From NCBI RefSeq assembly GCF_023282985.1, contig NZ_JAGQDC010000011.1, positions 103,684 to 167,683 on the forward strand: a DNA stretch of 64,000 nt. Reading direction: 5' to 3'. Position numbers and translations under genes: made by a program. Shown here one piece after another: positions 39,869-49,861 of this stretch (positions are counted from its first letter, which is position 1; each line of letters starts with the position of its first letter). The DNA comes from Serratia silvae. Lineage in GTDB: Bacteria > Pseudomonadota > Gammaproteobacteria > Enterobacterales > Enterobacteriaceae. The notes under the pieces were generated by a model, which was not told the DNA's origin, did not search any database, and was given only the letters and a program-made list of their open reading frames with translations.

Positions 39869-41050
39869 ATGCAATTGCGTAAAACACTCTTGGTCGGACT
39901 GGTTTCCGTGACTTTGCTGAGTGGTTGTTCGCTGTTTAGTGGCGAAGAAGATGTGGTTACCATGTCGCCGCTGCCAACGGTTGAAAATCAGTTCACGCCG
40001 AACAAAGCGTGGAGCACGTCGGTCGGCGACGGCATTGGTGAGTACTACTCTCACCTGCGTCCGACTTATCAGGACAGCACGGTTTATGCTGCCGATCGTC
40101 GCGGTACGGTGAAAGCGATGGACTTGGCCGACGGTAAAGAAAAATGGAAGGCCGACCTCTCCGAGAAAACCGGCTTCTTCTCCAGTAACCTGCCAGCGCT
40201 GCTGTCTGGCGGCCTGACGGTGTCTGGCTCCAACGTGTACGTTGGCAGTGAGAAAGCAGTGGTGTATGCGCTGAATACCGAAGACGGTAAAGTCTCTTGG
40301 CAAACCAAGGTAGCGGGTGAAGCGATTTCCCGCCCGGTGGTCGCCGAGGGTCTGGTACTGGTCCATACCACTAACGGCCAGCTGCAAGCGTTGAACGAGT
40401 CCGATGGTACCATCAAGTGGACGGTCAACCTGGATATCCCTTCACTGTCACTGCGTGGTGAGTCTGCTCCGGCAACGGCCTTTGGTGCAGCAGTAGTTGG
40501 CGGTGACAACGGTCGCATCAGCGCGGTGTTGATGCAGCAGGGCCAGTTGATCTGGCAGCAGCGTATTTCCCAGCCAAGCGGTGCGACCGAGATCGATCGC
40601 CTGAATGACGTAGACACCACGCCGGTGATTATTGACAACGTGGTCTATGCCTTGGGTTACAATGGCAACATGGCGGCGCTGGATCTGCGCTCCGGCCAAA
40701 TCATGTGGAAACGTGATATGGGCTCGGTGAACGACTTTATCGTCGATGCAGGCCGTATCTATGTGGTCGATCAGAATGACCGTGTAGTGGCGATGAATAC
40801 CGAAGGTGGCGTTAACCTGTGGCGTCAGAGCGATTTGTTGCACCGTAACCTGACCGCACCAGCGCTGTATAATGGCTACTTGGTCGTCGGCGATGCCGAA
40901 GGTTATCTGCACTGGATCAATACCACCGATGGCCGTTTTGTGGCTCAGCAAAAAGTGGATAGCTCCGGCTTCCTGTCCGCGCCAATTGTGGCCGGTGATA
41001 AACTGCTGATCCAGGCGCGTGGCGGCAAGGTTTACGCCTTCACTCGCTAA
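39869..41050 (+). CDS. bamB: Outer-membrane assembly lipoprotein BamB
   Basis: A 393-residue beta-propeller lipoprotein of the Bam complex. Its signal ends LLSGC, giving a lipid-modified Cys20. PQQ-like blades recur (GTVKAMDLADGKEKWKADL, VYALNTEDGKVSWQTKV, MAALDLRSGQIMWKRDM). It starts 10 bp after yfgM; a short ERIC and a terminator follow. Confidence 0.96.
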   Translation: MQLRKTLLVGLVSVTLLSGCSLFSGEEDVVTMSPLPTVENQFTPNKAWSTSVGDGIGEYYSHLRPTYQDSTVYAADRRGTVKAMDLADGKEKWKADLSEKTGFFSSNLPALLSGGLTVSGSNVYVGSEKAVVYALNTEDGKVSWQTKVAGEAISRPVVAEGLVLVHTTNGQLQALNESDGTIKWTVNLDIPSLSLRGESAPATAFGAAVVGGDNGRISAVLMQQGQLIWQQRISQPSGATEIDRLNDVDTTPVIIDNVVYALGYNGNMAALDLRSGQIMWKRDMGSVNDFIVDAGRIYVVDQNDRVVAMNTEGGVNLWRQSDLLHRNLTAPALYNGYLVVGDAEGYLHWINTTDGRFVAQQKVDSSGFLSAPIVAGDKLLIQARGGKVYAFTR

Positions 41051-41116
41051 CAGTTTTTACTCAGTAGATCGCAAATTGCGGTTAGTGATATTTACTACAC
41101 GCCGTTTGATAGGTCT

Positions 41117-41180
41117 TACCCTATGGATTTCGAGTTGCAGCTAGGCAATAACAACGCTGCAGCTTGAAAGACGACGGGTA
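41117..41180. repeat. Short ERIC element after bamB
   Basis: A 64-bp internally deleted copy, from TACCCTATGGATTTCGAG to CTTGAAAGACGACGGGTA. It has the same deleted structure as the copy at 27784, with one 3-bp difference in the middle. Confidence 0.85.
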
Positions 41181-41187
41181 ATGGGAT

Positions 41188-41223
41188 AACGGCTCCTGCT
41201 ATCAGGGGCCGTTTCGTATTTTT
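41188..41223 (+). terminator. bamB terminator
   Basis: AACGGCTCCTG and CAGGGGCCGTT pair over 11 bp (one T-G) around a CTAT loop, followed by TCGTATTTTT. Confidence 0.9.
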
Positions 41224-41291
41224 AAGCTATGCCGCTGCTGTCTATTGCGCTGCATAGTAACGCATTGATTATTAAGTAATGAGGCTTCAAC

Positions 41292-42779
41292 ATGATACCT
41301 GTCGTTGCGCTGGTCGGGCGCCCGAATGTCGGTAAATCCACCTTGTTTAACCGTTTAACACAGACGCGCGATGCGCTGGTGGCGGATTTCCCCGGGCTAA
41401 CGCGAGACCGCAAGTATGGTCGTGCTGAAGTTGAGGGCAACGAATTTATTATCGTCGATACCGGGGGTATTGACGGGACGGAAGATGGCGTTGAAACGCG
41501 TATGGCCGGCCAGTCGCTGCTGGCGATCGAAGAGGCCGATATCGTCCTGTTTATGGTCGATGCCCGTGCCGGGCTGATGCCTGCCGATCAGGGGATTGCC
41601 CAGCACCTGCGTAATCGCCAGAAGGCGACGTTCCTGGTTGCCAACAAAACCGATGGCATGGACCCGGATACGGCGACGGCAGATTTCTATTCCTTGGGCC
41701 TGGGCGACGTCTATGCGATTGCCGCTTCCCATGGCCGTGGCGTCACGCAACTGATTGAGCACGTACTGGTGCCGTTCATCCCGGCAAAACCGGAAGAAGT
41801 CGAGCTGACCGAAGAAGAAGCCAATGCCGCCTATTGGGCCGAGCAGAATGGTGAGCTGGAAGAGGGTGAATATGAAGATCCGGAAGACGACTTCAACCCG
41901 CAGGATCTGCCGATCAAGCTGGCGATCGTTGGCCGCCCTAACGTAGGTAAGTCGACGCTCACTAACCGTATCCTCGGCGAAGAGCGTGTCGTCGTGTTTG
42001 ACATGCCAGGCACCACTCGCGACAGCATTTACATTCCGATGGTACGTGACGAGCGCGAATACGTGCTGATCGACACCGCCGGGGTGCGCAAGCGCGGCAA
42101 GGTTACCGAAACCGTAGAGAAATTCTCGGTGATCAAAACGCTACAGGCGATTGAAGATGCCAACGTAGTACTGCTGGTGGTTGACGCCCGCGAAGGCATT
42201 TCCGATCAGGATCTGTCGCTGCTGGGCTTTATCCTCAATAGTGGGCGCTCACTGGTGATTGCGGTCAACAAGTGGGACGGCATGAGTGAGGAAGATCGCG
42301 ATCACGTGAAGGAGATGCTCGATCTACGCCTGGGCTTTGTCGATTTTGCGCGTGTGCACTTTATCTCTGCGCTGCACGGCAGCGGTGTGGGTAACCTGTT
42401 CGAATCTGTTAACGAAGCCTATGAGTGTGCTACTCGTCGCGTAAACACCTCGATGCTTACCAAGATCATGCAGATGGCTGCTGAAGACCATCAGCCGCCG
42501 TTGGTGCGGGGCCGCCGCGTGAAGCTGAAATACGCGCACGCTGGGGGTTATAACCCACCTATCGTGGTGATCCACGGCAACCAGGTATCCGATCTGGCCG
42601 ACTCCTACAAACGTTACCTGATGAACTACTTCCGTCGTTCACTCAAGGTGATGGGAACGCCGATCCGCATCCAGTTCAAAGAGGGCGAGAACCCGTTTGC
42701 GGGTAAGCGCAACACCTTGACGCCAAACCAGATGCGCAAGCGTAAGCGCTTGATGAGCCACCTGAAGAAGTCAAAATAA
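41292..42779 (+). CDS. der: Ribosome assembly GTPase Der (EngA)
   Basis: A 495-residue protein with two tandem G domains. The first G1 is GRPNVGKS at 9-16, the second the same motif at about 213-220, each with DTGG or DTAG and NKxD motifs. A C-terminal KH-like domain follows. It is needed for 50S subunit maturation. Starts 69 bp after the bamB terminator. Confidence 0.98.
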   Translation: MIPVVALVGRPNVGKSTLFNRLTQTRDALVADFPGLTRDRKYGRAEVEGNEFIIVDTGGIDGTEDGVETRMAGQSLLAIEEADIVLFMVDARAGLMPADQGIAQHLRNRQKATFLVANKTDGMDPDTATADFYSLGLGDVYAIAASHGRGVTQLIEHVLVPFIPAKPEEVELTEEEANAAYWAEQNGELEEGEYEDPEDDFNPQDLPIKLAIVGRPNVGKSTLTNRILGEERVVVFDMPGTTRDSIYIPMVRDEREYVLIDTAGVRKRGKVTETVEKFSVIKTLQAIEDANVVLLVVDAREGISDQDLSLLGFILNSGRSLVIAVNKWDGMSEEDRDHVKEMLDLRLGFVDFARVHFISALHGSGVGNLFESVNEAYECATRRVNTSMLTKIMQMAAEDHQPPLVRGRRVKLKYAHAGGYNPPIVVIHGNQVSDLADSYKRYLMNYFRRSLKVMGTPIRIQFKEGENPFAGKRNTLTPNQMRKRKRLMSHLKKSK

Positions 42780-42785
42780 CCATCG

Positions 42786-42819
42786 TAGGGCGTGGAATTG
42801 ATACCGCGCCCTATTTTTA
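42786..42819 (+). terminator. der terminator
   Basis: A 10-bp stem from TAGGGCGTGG to CCGCGCCCTA (one T-G pair), 8-nt loop, then a five-T run. Confidence 0.9.
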
Positions 42820-42883
42820 TCCTGCTTAAACCGTTCTATTATCTGCCAATCTCACTCCTTCACCGACCCTGCAAAGGAACCTC

Positions 42884-43840
42884 ATGTCCTGGGAAACCTG
42901 GAGTTTTGCCTTTAGCGTCACCGTACCCAACCTATTGATGATGCTGCTGGGGATCCTGCTGCGCCACTGGCGGCTGATGGACGATCGCTTTATCGATGGG
43001 GCCACCAAGCTGGTATTTAATCTGGCTCTGCCCTGCCTGTTGTTCTTCAGCATCGCCACCAACCATCCGCAACTGCGCGATAATTTCGCGTTGGTGATCT
43101 ACGGTGCGGTAGGAACGGTTGCGACCTTCCTGCTGCTGGAGATCGCAGCAAAGTGGCTGGTGAAAGAACCACGCGAGCGTGGCGTATTCGTGCAGGGGGG
43201 ATTCCGGGCGAATACCGCGATTGTCGGCCTGGCTTATGCCATGACTGCCTACGGCGATGAGGGCGTCGCGATTGCCTCGCTGTATCTGACCGTGACGGTG
43301 ATCCTGTTTAACGTGCTGTCGGTCATCACCCTGACGCGCAGCCTGCAAGGCGGCAACGGGCAGAAAATCAAACATCTGTCATTGCTGCGCAGCATCGTGA
43401 CCAATCCGCTGATCTTGGGGCTGTTGAGCGGTCTGGCCTATGCGCAGACCGGGTTTGGGATTGCGCCAGTGCTCAAACAGACCGGCAGCTACATCTCAGG
43501 CCTTTCATTACCGCTGGCCTTGCTGTGTACCGGGGCCAGCCTCGATCTGCGGGCGATGTTCCGCTCTTCCAACGTCGCAGCGTTGTCGTCGTCGGCTAAA
43601 CTGTTTTTGGTTCCGGTGCTGATGACGTTAGGGGGTTGGCTTTGCGGTTTTGAGGGCGCTACGCTCGGCATTATTTTTATGTTCTCGGCGACGCCAACCG
43701 CTTCCGGCAGCTATGTAATGACACGCGCTATGGGGGGCAACGCGACGTTGGCCGCCAATATTATTGCGATCACCACCGTGGGATCCTTCTTTACCACCGC
43801 GCTGGGGATCTCTTTCCTGCGCTCGTGGGGCGTGATTTAA
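42884..43840 (+). CDS. Auxin-efflux-carrier (AEC) family transporter
   Basis: A 318-residue membrane protein with about ten hydrophobic helices in two halves and the family pattern GFRANTAIVGLA in the middle. Other members include YfdV and malonate carrier MdcF; substrates are often small organic acids, but none can be named here. AAAGGA ribosome site. The zinc-ribbon gene yfgJ starts 13 bp after its stop, so the two may be co-transcribed. Confidence 0.85.
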   Translation: MSWETWSFAFSVTVPNLLMMLLGILLRHWRLMDDRFIDGATKLVFNLALPCLLFFSIATNHPQLRDNFALVIYGAVGTVATFLLLEIAAKWLVKEPRERGVFVQGGFRANTAIVGLAYAMTAYGDEGVAIASLYLTVTVILFNVLSVITLTRSLQGGNGQKIKHLSLLRSIVTNPLILGLLSGLAYAQTGFGIAPVLKQTGSYISGLSLPLALLCTGASLDLRAMFRSSNVAALSSSAKLFLVPVLMTLGGWLCGFEGATLGIIFMFSATPTASGSYVMTRAMGGNATLAANIIAITTVGSFFTTALGISFLRSWGVI

Positions 43841-43853
43841 ACCAGGAGGAAAG

Positions 43854-44078
43854 ATGGACGCCTTATGTCCGGTTTGTGCCCAGCCGATGAGCTGGTTGAA
43901 TGGCCACTATCATTGTGACGGCTGTAACAGTGATTACCAGCAGTTTGCCGAATGCCCCGACTGCGGGCAACCGTTGCAAGAACTGAAAGCCTGTGGCGCC
44001 GTGGATTATCTCTGCCAGCATGGCCACGGGCTGATCTCCAAAAAGCGAGTGAAGTTCAGCTATCAACCGGTGGAATGA
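43854..44078 (+). CDS. yfgJ: Zinc-ribbon protein YfgJ
   Basis: A 74-residue protein with four Cys pairs or near-pairs (CPVC, CDGC, CPDC, CGA...CQHG) that form two zinc ribbons. It matches the E. coli YfgJ family, whose function is unknown. A CCAGGAGGA ribosome site precedes the ATG. Lies between der and xseA, as in E. coli. Confidence 0.88.
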   Translation: MDALCPVCAQPMSWLNGHYHCDGCNSDYQQFAECPDCGQPLQELKACGAVDYLCQHGHGLISKKRVKFSYQPVE

Positions 44079-44227
44079 CCTTATGCATCATAGAGCCGGT
44101 GGTCGTGCGTGCTGACCGCTGGTGACACCTTGTTTTGGCTGAGGCGTTTTACCGAGGCCCGTACCGCCAAGCGCCTGTGCAGCAGCATATTTCCGCAGAA
44201 GAAGTCGATCAGCTCTGCCACTAACGG
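44079..44227. other. Gap between yfgJ and xseA
   Basis: 149 bp between convergent genes. One plus-strand frame reads AEAFYRGPYRQAPVQQHISAEEVDQLCH before a stop near 44220 (only about 28 residues), which looks protein-like but lacks a start. No clear hairpin terminator seen. Confidence 0.3.
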
Positions 44228-45604
44228 CTATTCCACCACGCGTTTCTTACGTGGCTTTTTCGCCACGGTGACGATTTTTACTTCGCTCTCCACCCAGCCA
44301 TCCTGCAGGCGGGTTTTCAGCATTTCCCCAACCTGTGCCTGCTTGGTGGTTTTCAGTAACTCACCCTGTGGCGTCTGCGTTACGCTATAGCCGCGAGCCA
44401 AGGTTGCCAGCGGACTAACTGCCTCCAATTGACTACAGGCGACGCCAAAGCGCTGGCGATAGCCATTGAGTTGCCGCTCCATCCCCTGTTGCAAACGGTA
44501 TTCCTGCTGCTGAACACGCTGCTGTAAGCGGTGGATGTGGCCCATCGGCTGTACCTGCGCCAAGCGCTGCTGCACGCGTTCACTGCGGCGAGAAGATAGC
44601 CGTAATTGCTGCTGCATCCCTTCCTCAAGACGGCGCTGTAGTTTGAATAACAGCGTTTGCTGTCGTGCCAGCCGCAGGTGTGGATGCTGCTGTTGCAGAC
44701 GGTGGTTGATGCGGGTGAACTGCTGCTGGCGCTGCGCCAGATAATAGTCCATCGCCATTTCCAGCCGCTGTTGCTGTGACTGCAATTGGCGCAGCAGCTC
44801 AAGCTGATTACGGCTGATCAACTCCGCCGCAGCGGAAGGGGTAGGTGCCCGCAGGTCGGCAACAAAGTCGGCAATGGTGACGTCGGTTTCATGGCCAACG
44901 GCGCTGACAATAGGGATACGGCTGGCAAAAATTGCCTTCGCGACGCGTTCGTCGTTAAAACTCCACAAATCTTCTAACGAGCCACCGCCGCGCCCGACGA
45001 TCAGCACATCACACTCATCACGGCGGTTGGCGGTTTCGATCGCGCGAACGATCTGCAACGGAGCTTCTGCCCCTTGCACGGACGTGGGATAAATCACGAT
45101 CGGCAGTGAAGGATCGCGCCGCTTTAGCACCTGCAAAATATCGTGCAGAGCCGCGCCGCTGGCGGAGGTGATCACCCCAACGTGTTTGGCCGGGTTTGGC
45201 AGCGGTTGCTTGAACTGCTGATCAAACAAGCCTTCGGCCGCCAAGCGCTGCTTCAATTGCTCGAATTGCTGTTGCAGCAGGCCGTCACCGGCAGGCTGCA
45301 TGCTTTCGGCGATCAGTTGGTAATCACCGCGTGGCTCATACAGGGTGATGCTGGCCCGCACCAGAACCTGCTGGCCATTTTGCGGGCGAAAGGTGGTGCG
45401 CCGGTTGCTGTTGCGGAACATCGCGCAACGCACCTGGGCACGGTCATCTTTCAGCGTGAAATACCAGTGGCCGGAGGAGGGCTGGGAGAAGTTGGAGATC
45501 TCGGCGGAGAGCCAAATCTGCCCCATTTCCATTTCCAGCAGCTGTCGAACCGTCTGATTGAGGCGGCTTACGGTAAAAATGGACGGTGAAGTAGGTAGTG
45601 ACAT
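44228..45604 (-). CDS. xseA: Exodeoxyribonuclease VII large subunit
   Basis: A 458-residue nuclease subunit: N-terminal OB-fold ([35 protein letters not shown]), catalytic core ([51 protein letters not shown]) and a long Gln/Arg-rich coiled coil. I chose ATG 45604 by family match; the frame extends to 45634. Divergent from guaB. Confidence 0.96.
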   Translation of the reverse strand: MSLPTSPSIFTVSRLNQTVRQLLEMEMGQIWLSAEISNFSQPSSGHWYFTLKDDRAQVRCAMFRNSNRRTTFRPQNGQQVLVRASITLYEPRGDYQLIAESMQPAGDGLLQQQFEQLKQRLAAEGLFDQQFKQPLPNPAKHVGVITSASGAALHDILQVLKRRDPSLPIVIYPTSVQGAEAPLQIVRAIETANRRDECDVLIVGRGGGSLEDLWSFNDERVAKAIFASRIPIVSAVGHETDVTIADFVADLRAPTPSAAAELISRNQLELLRQLQSQQQRLEMAMDYYLAQRQQQFTRINHRLQQQHPHLRLARQQTLLFKLQRRLEEGMQQQLRLSSRRSERVQQRLAQVQPMGHIHRLQQRVQQQEYRLQQGMERQLNGYRQRFGVACSQLEAVSPLATLARGYSVTQTPQGELLKTTKQAQVGEMLKTRLQDGWVESEVKIVTVAKKPRKKRVVE

Positions 45605-45693
45605 GTGACCCAGATCAAATTTCAAAACAAGCACTTAATTGGTCGATATTACAGCTCGGCGAAAGGTAATCAAGAGTTTTTGTAAGAAAGTGC

Positions 45694-45722
45694 TGGAGGC
45701 AACCGATTACGCTCTGTATAAT
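45694..45722 (+). promoter_or_regulatory. guaB promoter with PurR-like site
   Basis: -10 TATAAT (45717-45722) with a weak -35 TGGAGG 17 bp upstream. Between them, AGGCAACCGATTACGC (about 45697-45712) resembles the PurR consensus at about 12 of 16 positions. guaBA is PurR-controlled in E. coli. Confidence 0.65.
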
Positions 45723-45773
45723 GCCACGGCAATATTTTATCTTTTCCGCATCCACCTTGGTGAGATATTGCCC

Positions 45774-47237
45774 ATGCTACGTATTGTAAAAGAAGCTCTA
45801 ACGTTTGATGACGTTCTCCTGGTTCCAGCCCACTCCACAGTTCTGCCTAATACCGCAGATCTTGGCACCCAACTGACCAAATCCATCCGCCTGAATATCC
45901 CTATGCTGTCCGCAGCCATGGATACTGTAACCGAATCCAACCTGGCCATTGCGCTGGCGCAGGAAGGCGGCTTGGGCTTCATTCACAAAAACATGTCCAT
46001 TGAGCGCCAGGCGGAAGAAGTTCGCCGGGTGAAAAAACATGAAAGCGGTGTGGTCACGGACCCACAGGCCGTTACTCCTTCCACCACGCTGGCAGAAGTG
46101 AAAGAGTTAACCGCGCGTAACGGCTTTGCCGGTTACCCGGTTGTGACCGAAGAAAACGAACTGGTGGGGATCATTACCGGCCGTGACGTGCGCTTCGTCA
46201 CCGATCTGACTCAGCCTGTCACCGCAGTGATGACGCCAAAAGAGCGCCTGGTCACCGTCAAGGAAGGCGAAGCGCGTGAAGTCGTGTTGCAAAAAATGCA
46301 CGAAAAACGTGTTGAAAAAGCGCTGGTGGTGGACGATAGCTTCCATCTGCTGGGCATGATCACCGTTAAAGACTTCCAGAAAGCAGAGCGTAAACCTAAC
46401 GCCTGTAAAGATGAGCATGGCCGTCTGCGCGTAGGCGCTGCGGTGGGTGCTGGTGCTGGTAACGAAGAGCGCGTTGATGCGCTGGTTGCCGCCGGGGTTG
46501 ACGTACTGCTCATCGACTCTTCACACGGCCATTCCGAAGGCGTGTTACAGCGTATTCGCGAAACACGTGCCAAATACCCAGACCTGCAAATCCTTGGTGG
46601 CAACGTCGCGACCGGGGCTGGTGCCAAAGCCCTGATGGAAGCCGGCGTGAGCGCGGTAAAAGTCGGTATTGGCCCTGGCTCTATCTGTACGACTCGTATC
46701 GTAACCGGCGTGGGTGTTCCGCAGATCACTGCTATCGCCGATGCAGTAGAAGCGTTGGAAGGTACAGGTATCCCTGTTATCGCTGACGGCGGTATCCGCT
46801 TCTCTGGCGATATCGCCAAAGCGATTGCTGCTGGCGCGTCCTGCGTGATGGTTGGCTCAATGCTGGCGGGTACGGAAGAATCTCCAGGCGAAATCGAGTT
46901 GTATCAGGGGCGTTCGTTCAAATCTTATCGTGGAATGGGTTCTCTGGGCGCGATGTCCAAAGGTTCCTCCGACCGTTACTTCCAGACCGATAACGCCGCT
47001 GATAAACTGGTGCCGGAAGGTATCGAAGGCCGTGTGGCCTATAAAGGCATGCTGAAGGCGATTGTACATCAGCAGATGGGCGGCCTGCGTTCCTGCATGG
47101 GCCTGACTGGCTGTGCGACCATCGACGAACTGCGTACCAAAGCCGAGTTTGTGCGCATCAGCGGTGCCGGTATTCAAGAAAGCCATGTGCATGACGTGAC
47201 CATCACCAAAGAATCACCAAACTATCGCATGGGCTAA
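45774..47237 (+). CDS. guaB: IMP dehydrogenase
   Basis: A 487-residue NAD-dependent enzyme making XMP from IMP. A catalytic barrel is interrupted by two CBS domains. The active-site Cys lies near residue 305 in [11 protein letters not shown], with the flap arginine region [10 protein letters not shown]. The frame runs back to 45639 through the promoter; the real start is [16 protein letters not shown] at 45774. guaA follows after a hairpin. Confidence 0.98.
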   Translation: MLRIVKEALTFDDVLLVPAHSTVLPNTADLGTQLTKSIRLNIPMLSAAMDTVTESNLAIALAQEGGLGFIHKNMSIERQAEEVRRVKKHESGVVTDPQAVTPSTTLAEVKELTARNGFAGYPVVTEENELVGIITGRDVRFVTDLTQPVTAVMTPKERLVTVKEGEAREVVLQKMHEKRVEKALVVDDSFHLLGMITVKDFQKAERKPNACKDEHGRLRVGAAVGAGAGNEERVDALVAAGVDVLLIDSSHGHSEGVLQRIRETRAKYPDLQILGGNVATGAGAKALMEAGVSAVKVGIGPGSICTTRIVTGVGVPQITAIADAVEALEGTGIPVIADGGIRFSGDIAKAIAAGASCVMVGSMLAGTEESPGEIELYQGRSFKSYRGMGSLGAMSKGSSDRYFQTDNAADKLVPEGIEGRVAYKGMLKAIVHQQMGGLRSCMGLTGCATIDELRTKAEFVRISGAGIQESHVHDVTITKESPNYRMG

Positions 47238-47245
47238 TGCTTTAA

Positions 47246-47267
47246 CCTCTCTCCTGCGGGAGAGAGG
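47246..47267 (+). repeat. Hairpin between guaB and guaA
   Basis: CCTCTCTCC and GGAGAGAGG flank TGCG, followed by a GGGATGAAGGGG stretch. It resembles the palindrome at 6059-6079. It probably modulates guaA relative to guaB rather than ending transcription. Confidence 0.55.
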
Positions 47268-47341
47268 CAGGGATGAAGGGGCAGCCTCTCATCCCAAATA
47301 CCCTTTTTGCTCTTTTTCTCTGTTGCTGGAATTTGCCTCAC

Positions 47342-48919
47342 ATGACAAACAATATTCATAAGCATCGCATCCTGATCCTGGATTTCGGTTCACAATACAC
47401 CCAACTGATTGCCCGCCGCGTGCGTGAGATCGGTGTTTACTGTGAGCTGTGGGCCTGGGACGTCAGCGAAGAGCAGATCCGCGAATTCAATCCAAGCGGC
47501 ATCATTCTCTCCGGTGGCCCAGAAAGCACCACCGAACTGAGCAGCCCGCGTGCGCCAGAATATGTCTTCACCGCCGGCGTACCGGTATTGGGCGTGTGCT
47601 ACGGCATGCAGACCATGGCGATGCAACTGGGCGGCCATGTACAGGGTTCAACCGAGCGTGAGTTCGGTTATGCGCAGGTGGAAATCACCCAATCAAGCGC
47701 CCTGATCCGCGATATCGAAGATGCGATCAGCCCGGCAGGCAAACCGGTATTAGACGTATGGATGAGCCATGGCGATAAAGTCACCGCTATCCCGTCAGAT
47801 TTCGTCACCGTTGCCAGCACCGATACCTGTCCGTTTGCCATTATGGCCAACGAGGAAAAACGCTTCTACGGCGTACAGTTCCACCCGGAAGTCACCCATA
47901 CCCGCCAGGGCCAGCGCATCCTGGAGCGTTTCGTGCTGGATATCTGTGGTTGTGAAGCGCTGTGGACGCCTGCCACCATCATCGAAGATGCCGTTGCGCG
48001 TATTCGTGAGCAGGTCGGTGAAGATCACGTGATCCTCGGCCTGTCTGGCGGCGTGGATTCATCCGTTACCGCTATGTTGCTGCACCGCGCCATTGGCAAG
48101 CGCCTGACCTGCGTATTCGTGGATAACGGCCTGCTGCGCCTGAACGAAGCTGACCAAGTGCTGGAAATGTTCGGTGACCACTTCGGCCTGAACATTGTGC
48201 ACGTGGCGGCGGAGAACCGTTTCCTGAGCGCGCTGGCGGGTGTGGATGAGCCAGAAGCCAAGCGTAAGATCATTGGCCGTGTCTTTGTCGAAGTGTTCGA
48301 CGAAGAAGCCTGCAAGCAGAGCGCCGTGAAGTGGCTGGCTCAGGGCACCATCTACCCAGATGTGATCGAATCCGCCGCTTCCGCTACTGGCAAAGCGCAT
48401 GTGATCAAATCGCACCACAACGTCGGTGGCCTGCCGAAAGAGATGAAGCTGGGTCTGGTGGAACCGCTGAAAGAGCTGTTCAAAGACGAAGTGCGCAAGA
48501 TTGGTCTGGAGCTGGGCCTGCCGTACGACATGCTGTACCGCCACCCGTTCCCAGGGCCAGGTCTGGGCGTGCGCGTATTGGGCGAAGTGAAGAAAGAATA
48601 CTGCGATCTGCTGCGCCGTGCCGATGCGATCTTTATCGAAGAGCTGCACAAAGCCGATCTGTACAACAAGGTCAGCCAGGCGTTCACCGTGTTCCTGCCG
48701 GTGCGTTCCGTCGGCGTGATGGGCGATGGCCGTAAATACGATTGGGTTGTCTCACTGCGTGCGGTAGAAACCATCGACTTTATGACCGCGCATTGGGCAC
48801 ACCTGCCGTACGATTTCCTTGGCCGTGTTTCCAACCGTATCATCAACGAAGTCAACGGTATTTCCCGTGTAGTTTATGATATCAGCGGGAAGCCACCGGC
48901 GACGATTGAGTGGGAATGA
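47342..48919 (+). CDS. guaA: GMP synthase (glutamine-hydrolysing)
   Basis: A 525-residue enzyme converting XMP to GMP. N-terminal class I glutaminase ([15 protein letters not shown] nucleophile Cys, FHPEVTHT), PP-loop ATPase ([10 protein letters not shown]) and a C-terminal dimerisation domain. I chose ATG 47342 by family match; the frame extends to 47273. The gene ends at a good terminator. The 3' end of guaA is a known integration point for genomic islands, and accessory genes follow. Confidence 0.98.
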   Translation: MTNNIHKHRILILDFGSQYTQLIARRVREIGVYCELWAWDVSEEQIREFNPSGIILSGGPESTTELSSPRAPEYVFTAGVPVLGVCYGMQTMAMQLGGHVQGSTEREFGYAQVEITQSSALIRDIEDAISPAGKPVLDVWMSHGDKVTAIPSDFVTVASTDTCPFAIMANEEKRFYGVQFHPEVTHTRQGQRILERFVLDICGCEALWTPATIIEDAVARIREQVGEDHVILGLSGGVDSSVTAMLLHRAIGKRLTCVFVDNGLLRLNEADQVLEMFGDHFGLNIVHVAAENRFLSALAGVDEPEAKRKIIGRVFVEVFDEEACKQSAVKWLAQGTIYPDVIESAASATGKAHVIKSHHNVGGLPKEMKLGLVEPLKELFKDEVRKIGLELGLPYDMLYRHPFPGPGLGVRVLGEVKKEYCDLLRRADAIFIEELHKADLYNKVSQAFTVFLPVRSVGVMGDGRKYDWVVSLRAVETIDFMTAHWAHLPYDFLGRVSNRIINEVNGISRVVYDISGKPPATIEWE

Positions 48920-48963
48920 TTCAGTCTATTGTCTCTCTGCACTGAAGCATTCAGTTTGATATC

Positions 48964-48995
48964 AACCCTCTGTTTTTACAGGGGGTTTTATTTTT
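48964..48995 (+). terminator. guaA terminator
   Basis: AACCCTCTG and CAGGGGGTT pair around a TTTTTA loop, followed by TTTATTTTT. Confidence 0.9.
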
Positions 48996-49028
48996 ATCCT
49001 ATTATGACTTTTGATTAACTCACACCTG

Positions 49029-49051
49029 TTGACGGTATTTTTGACGGTATT
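49029..49051. repeat. Tandem 12-bp direct repeat downstream of guaA
   Basis: TTGACGGTATT occurs twice at a 12-bp period, about 110 bp after guaA. It could be part of an old recombination site, but this is only suggested by position. Confidence 0.35.
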
Positions 49052-49136
49052 GCCAATTGGACATATTGTTAGTCTGCTCAGCTTTATTTTTGTACGAATA
49101 ACTAGCCCAAGGGGCGCATGGGCTGTAATCATACTG

Positions 49137-49424
49137 TTAGACAAACAGGTCCATCAATATATAGCTAGCCTCTTTTCGTTTGTGCTGATCAATCAACGGC
49201 ACCAGGCGTTTAAAATGTTCGCTCGCGCAGTGAGCATCCAACGCCGCTTGATCGGGCCACTCTTCGATAAAGATAAAGTGCCCGGCATCCTTTTGATCGA
49301 CATACAGATCATAAGCGATACAGCGGGGTTCCTGCTTGGTGGCTTTAACCAGCTCTTGATAAAGTGGTAACACCGTTTCTATCGCTTCAACCTTGATAAA
49401 ATCTTCGGCAATGACTTTTAGCAT
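49137..49424 (-). CDS. Antibiotic-biosynthesis-monooxygenase (ABM) family protein, YgiN-like
   Basis: A 95-residue protein with the dimeric ferredoxin-like ABM fold (MLKVIAEDFIKVEAIETVLPLYQELVKAT, residues 1-29; then FIFIEEWPDQAALDAHCASEHFKRL). E. coli YgiN is a quinol monooxygenase of this type. The substrate is not known here. It lies 2 bp downstream of a broken acetyltransferase gene, probably once one transcript. Confidence 0.85.
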   Translation of the reverse strand: MLKVIAEDFIKVEAIETVLPLYQELVKATKQEPRCIAYDLYVDQKDAGHFIFIEEWPDQAALDAHCASEHFKRLVPLIDQHKRKEASYILMDLFV

Positions 49425-49426
49425 TT

Positions 49427-49754
49427 TTATTCCTCATCCACTTTTATGACCCGGGTATTGCGTAAGTTGAGTGCTTGTCCTGCATGACCGATTGGCGTCA
49501 TGCGAGGTATTGGCTCTGCGGCGTGCAGTAGCGCACTGCCCACGCCCTGCGGTGGCTGCTGCGTATCGACATACAAGTGGTGAATAAAATCCTCGGCGCG
49601 ATAAATCGAAACAAAGCCGAGCAGCCTGCCATCCTGCTCGGCTACCCAGATCTCTTCGCCAGTCGTTGAGCGATCAAAATCTTCCAACCGATAATTTCGC
49701 GTATCACGCCAGCTAAAGGCGGCTAGGCGGTTAGCGAAATCCGGGTTCCCTGTT
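49427..49754 (-). pseudogene. Degenerate GNAT acetyltransferase
   Basis: Reading from about 49754, the frame gives NPDFANRLAAFSWRDTRNYR, then EDFDRSTTGEEIWVAEQDG, VGFVSIYRAED-like and FIHHLYVD...GVGSALL, a clear GNAT N-terminal half. The expected start is missing (an in-frame stop precedes), leaving TTG 49687 as the first start. After SALLHAAEP the sequence departs from the family, apart from a possible remnant ALNLRNTRVI. It is shorter than any normal GNAT protein, so probably a pseudogene. Confidence 0.65.
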
Positions 49755-49861
49755 GGTTAGGCACTTTATTTTGCGCCAGTTTCAATGCCTTGGTGGTATT
49801 GCTCCTCAGTGGACAGGGTTGGCCCAAATCGGTTTGAGCACAATCGACCATACGTCAGTGT

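Noticed and set aside
45639..45773. Longer N-terminus for GuaB
   Set aside because: The extension would run through the promoter and PurR-like site; the family begins at [11 protein letters not shown].
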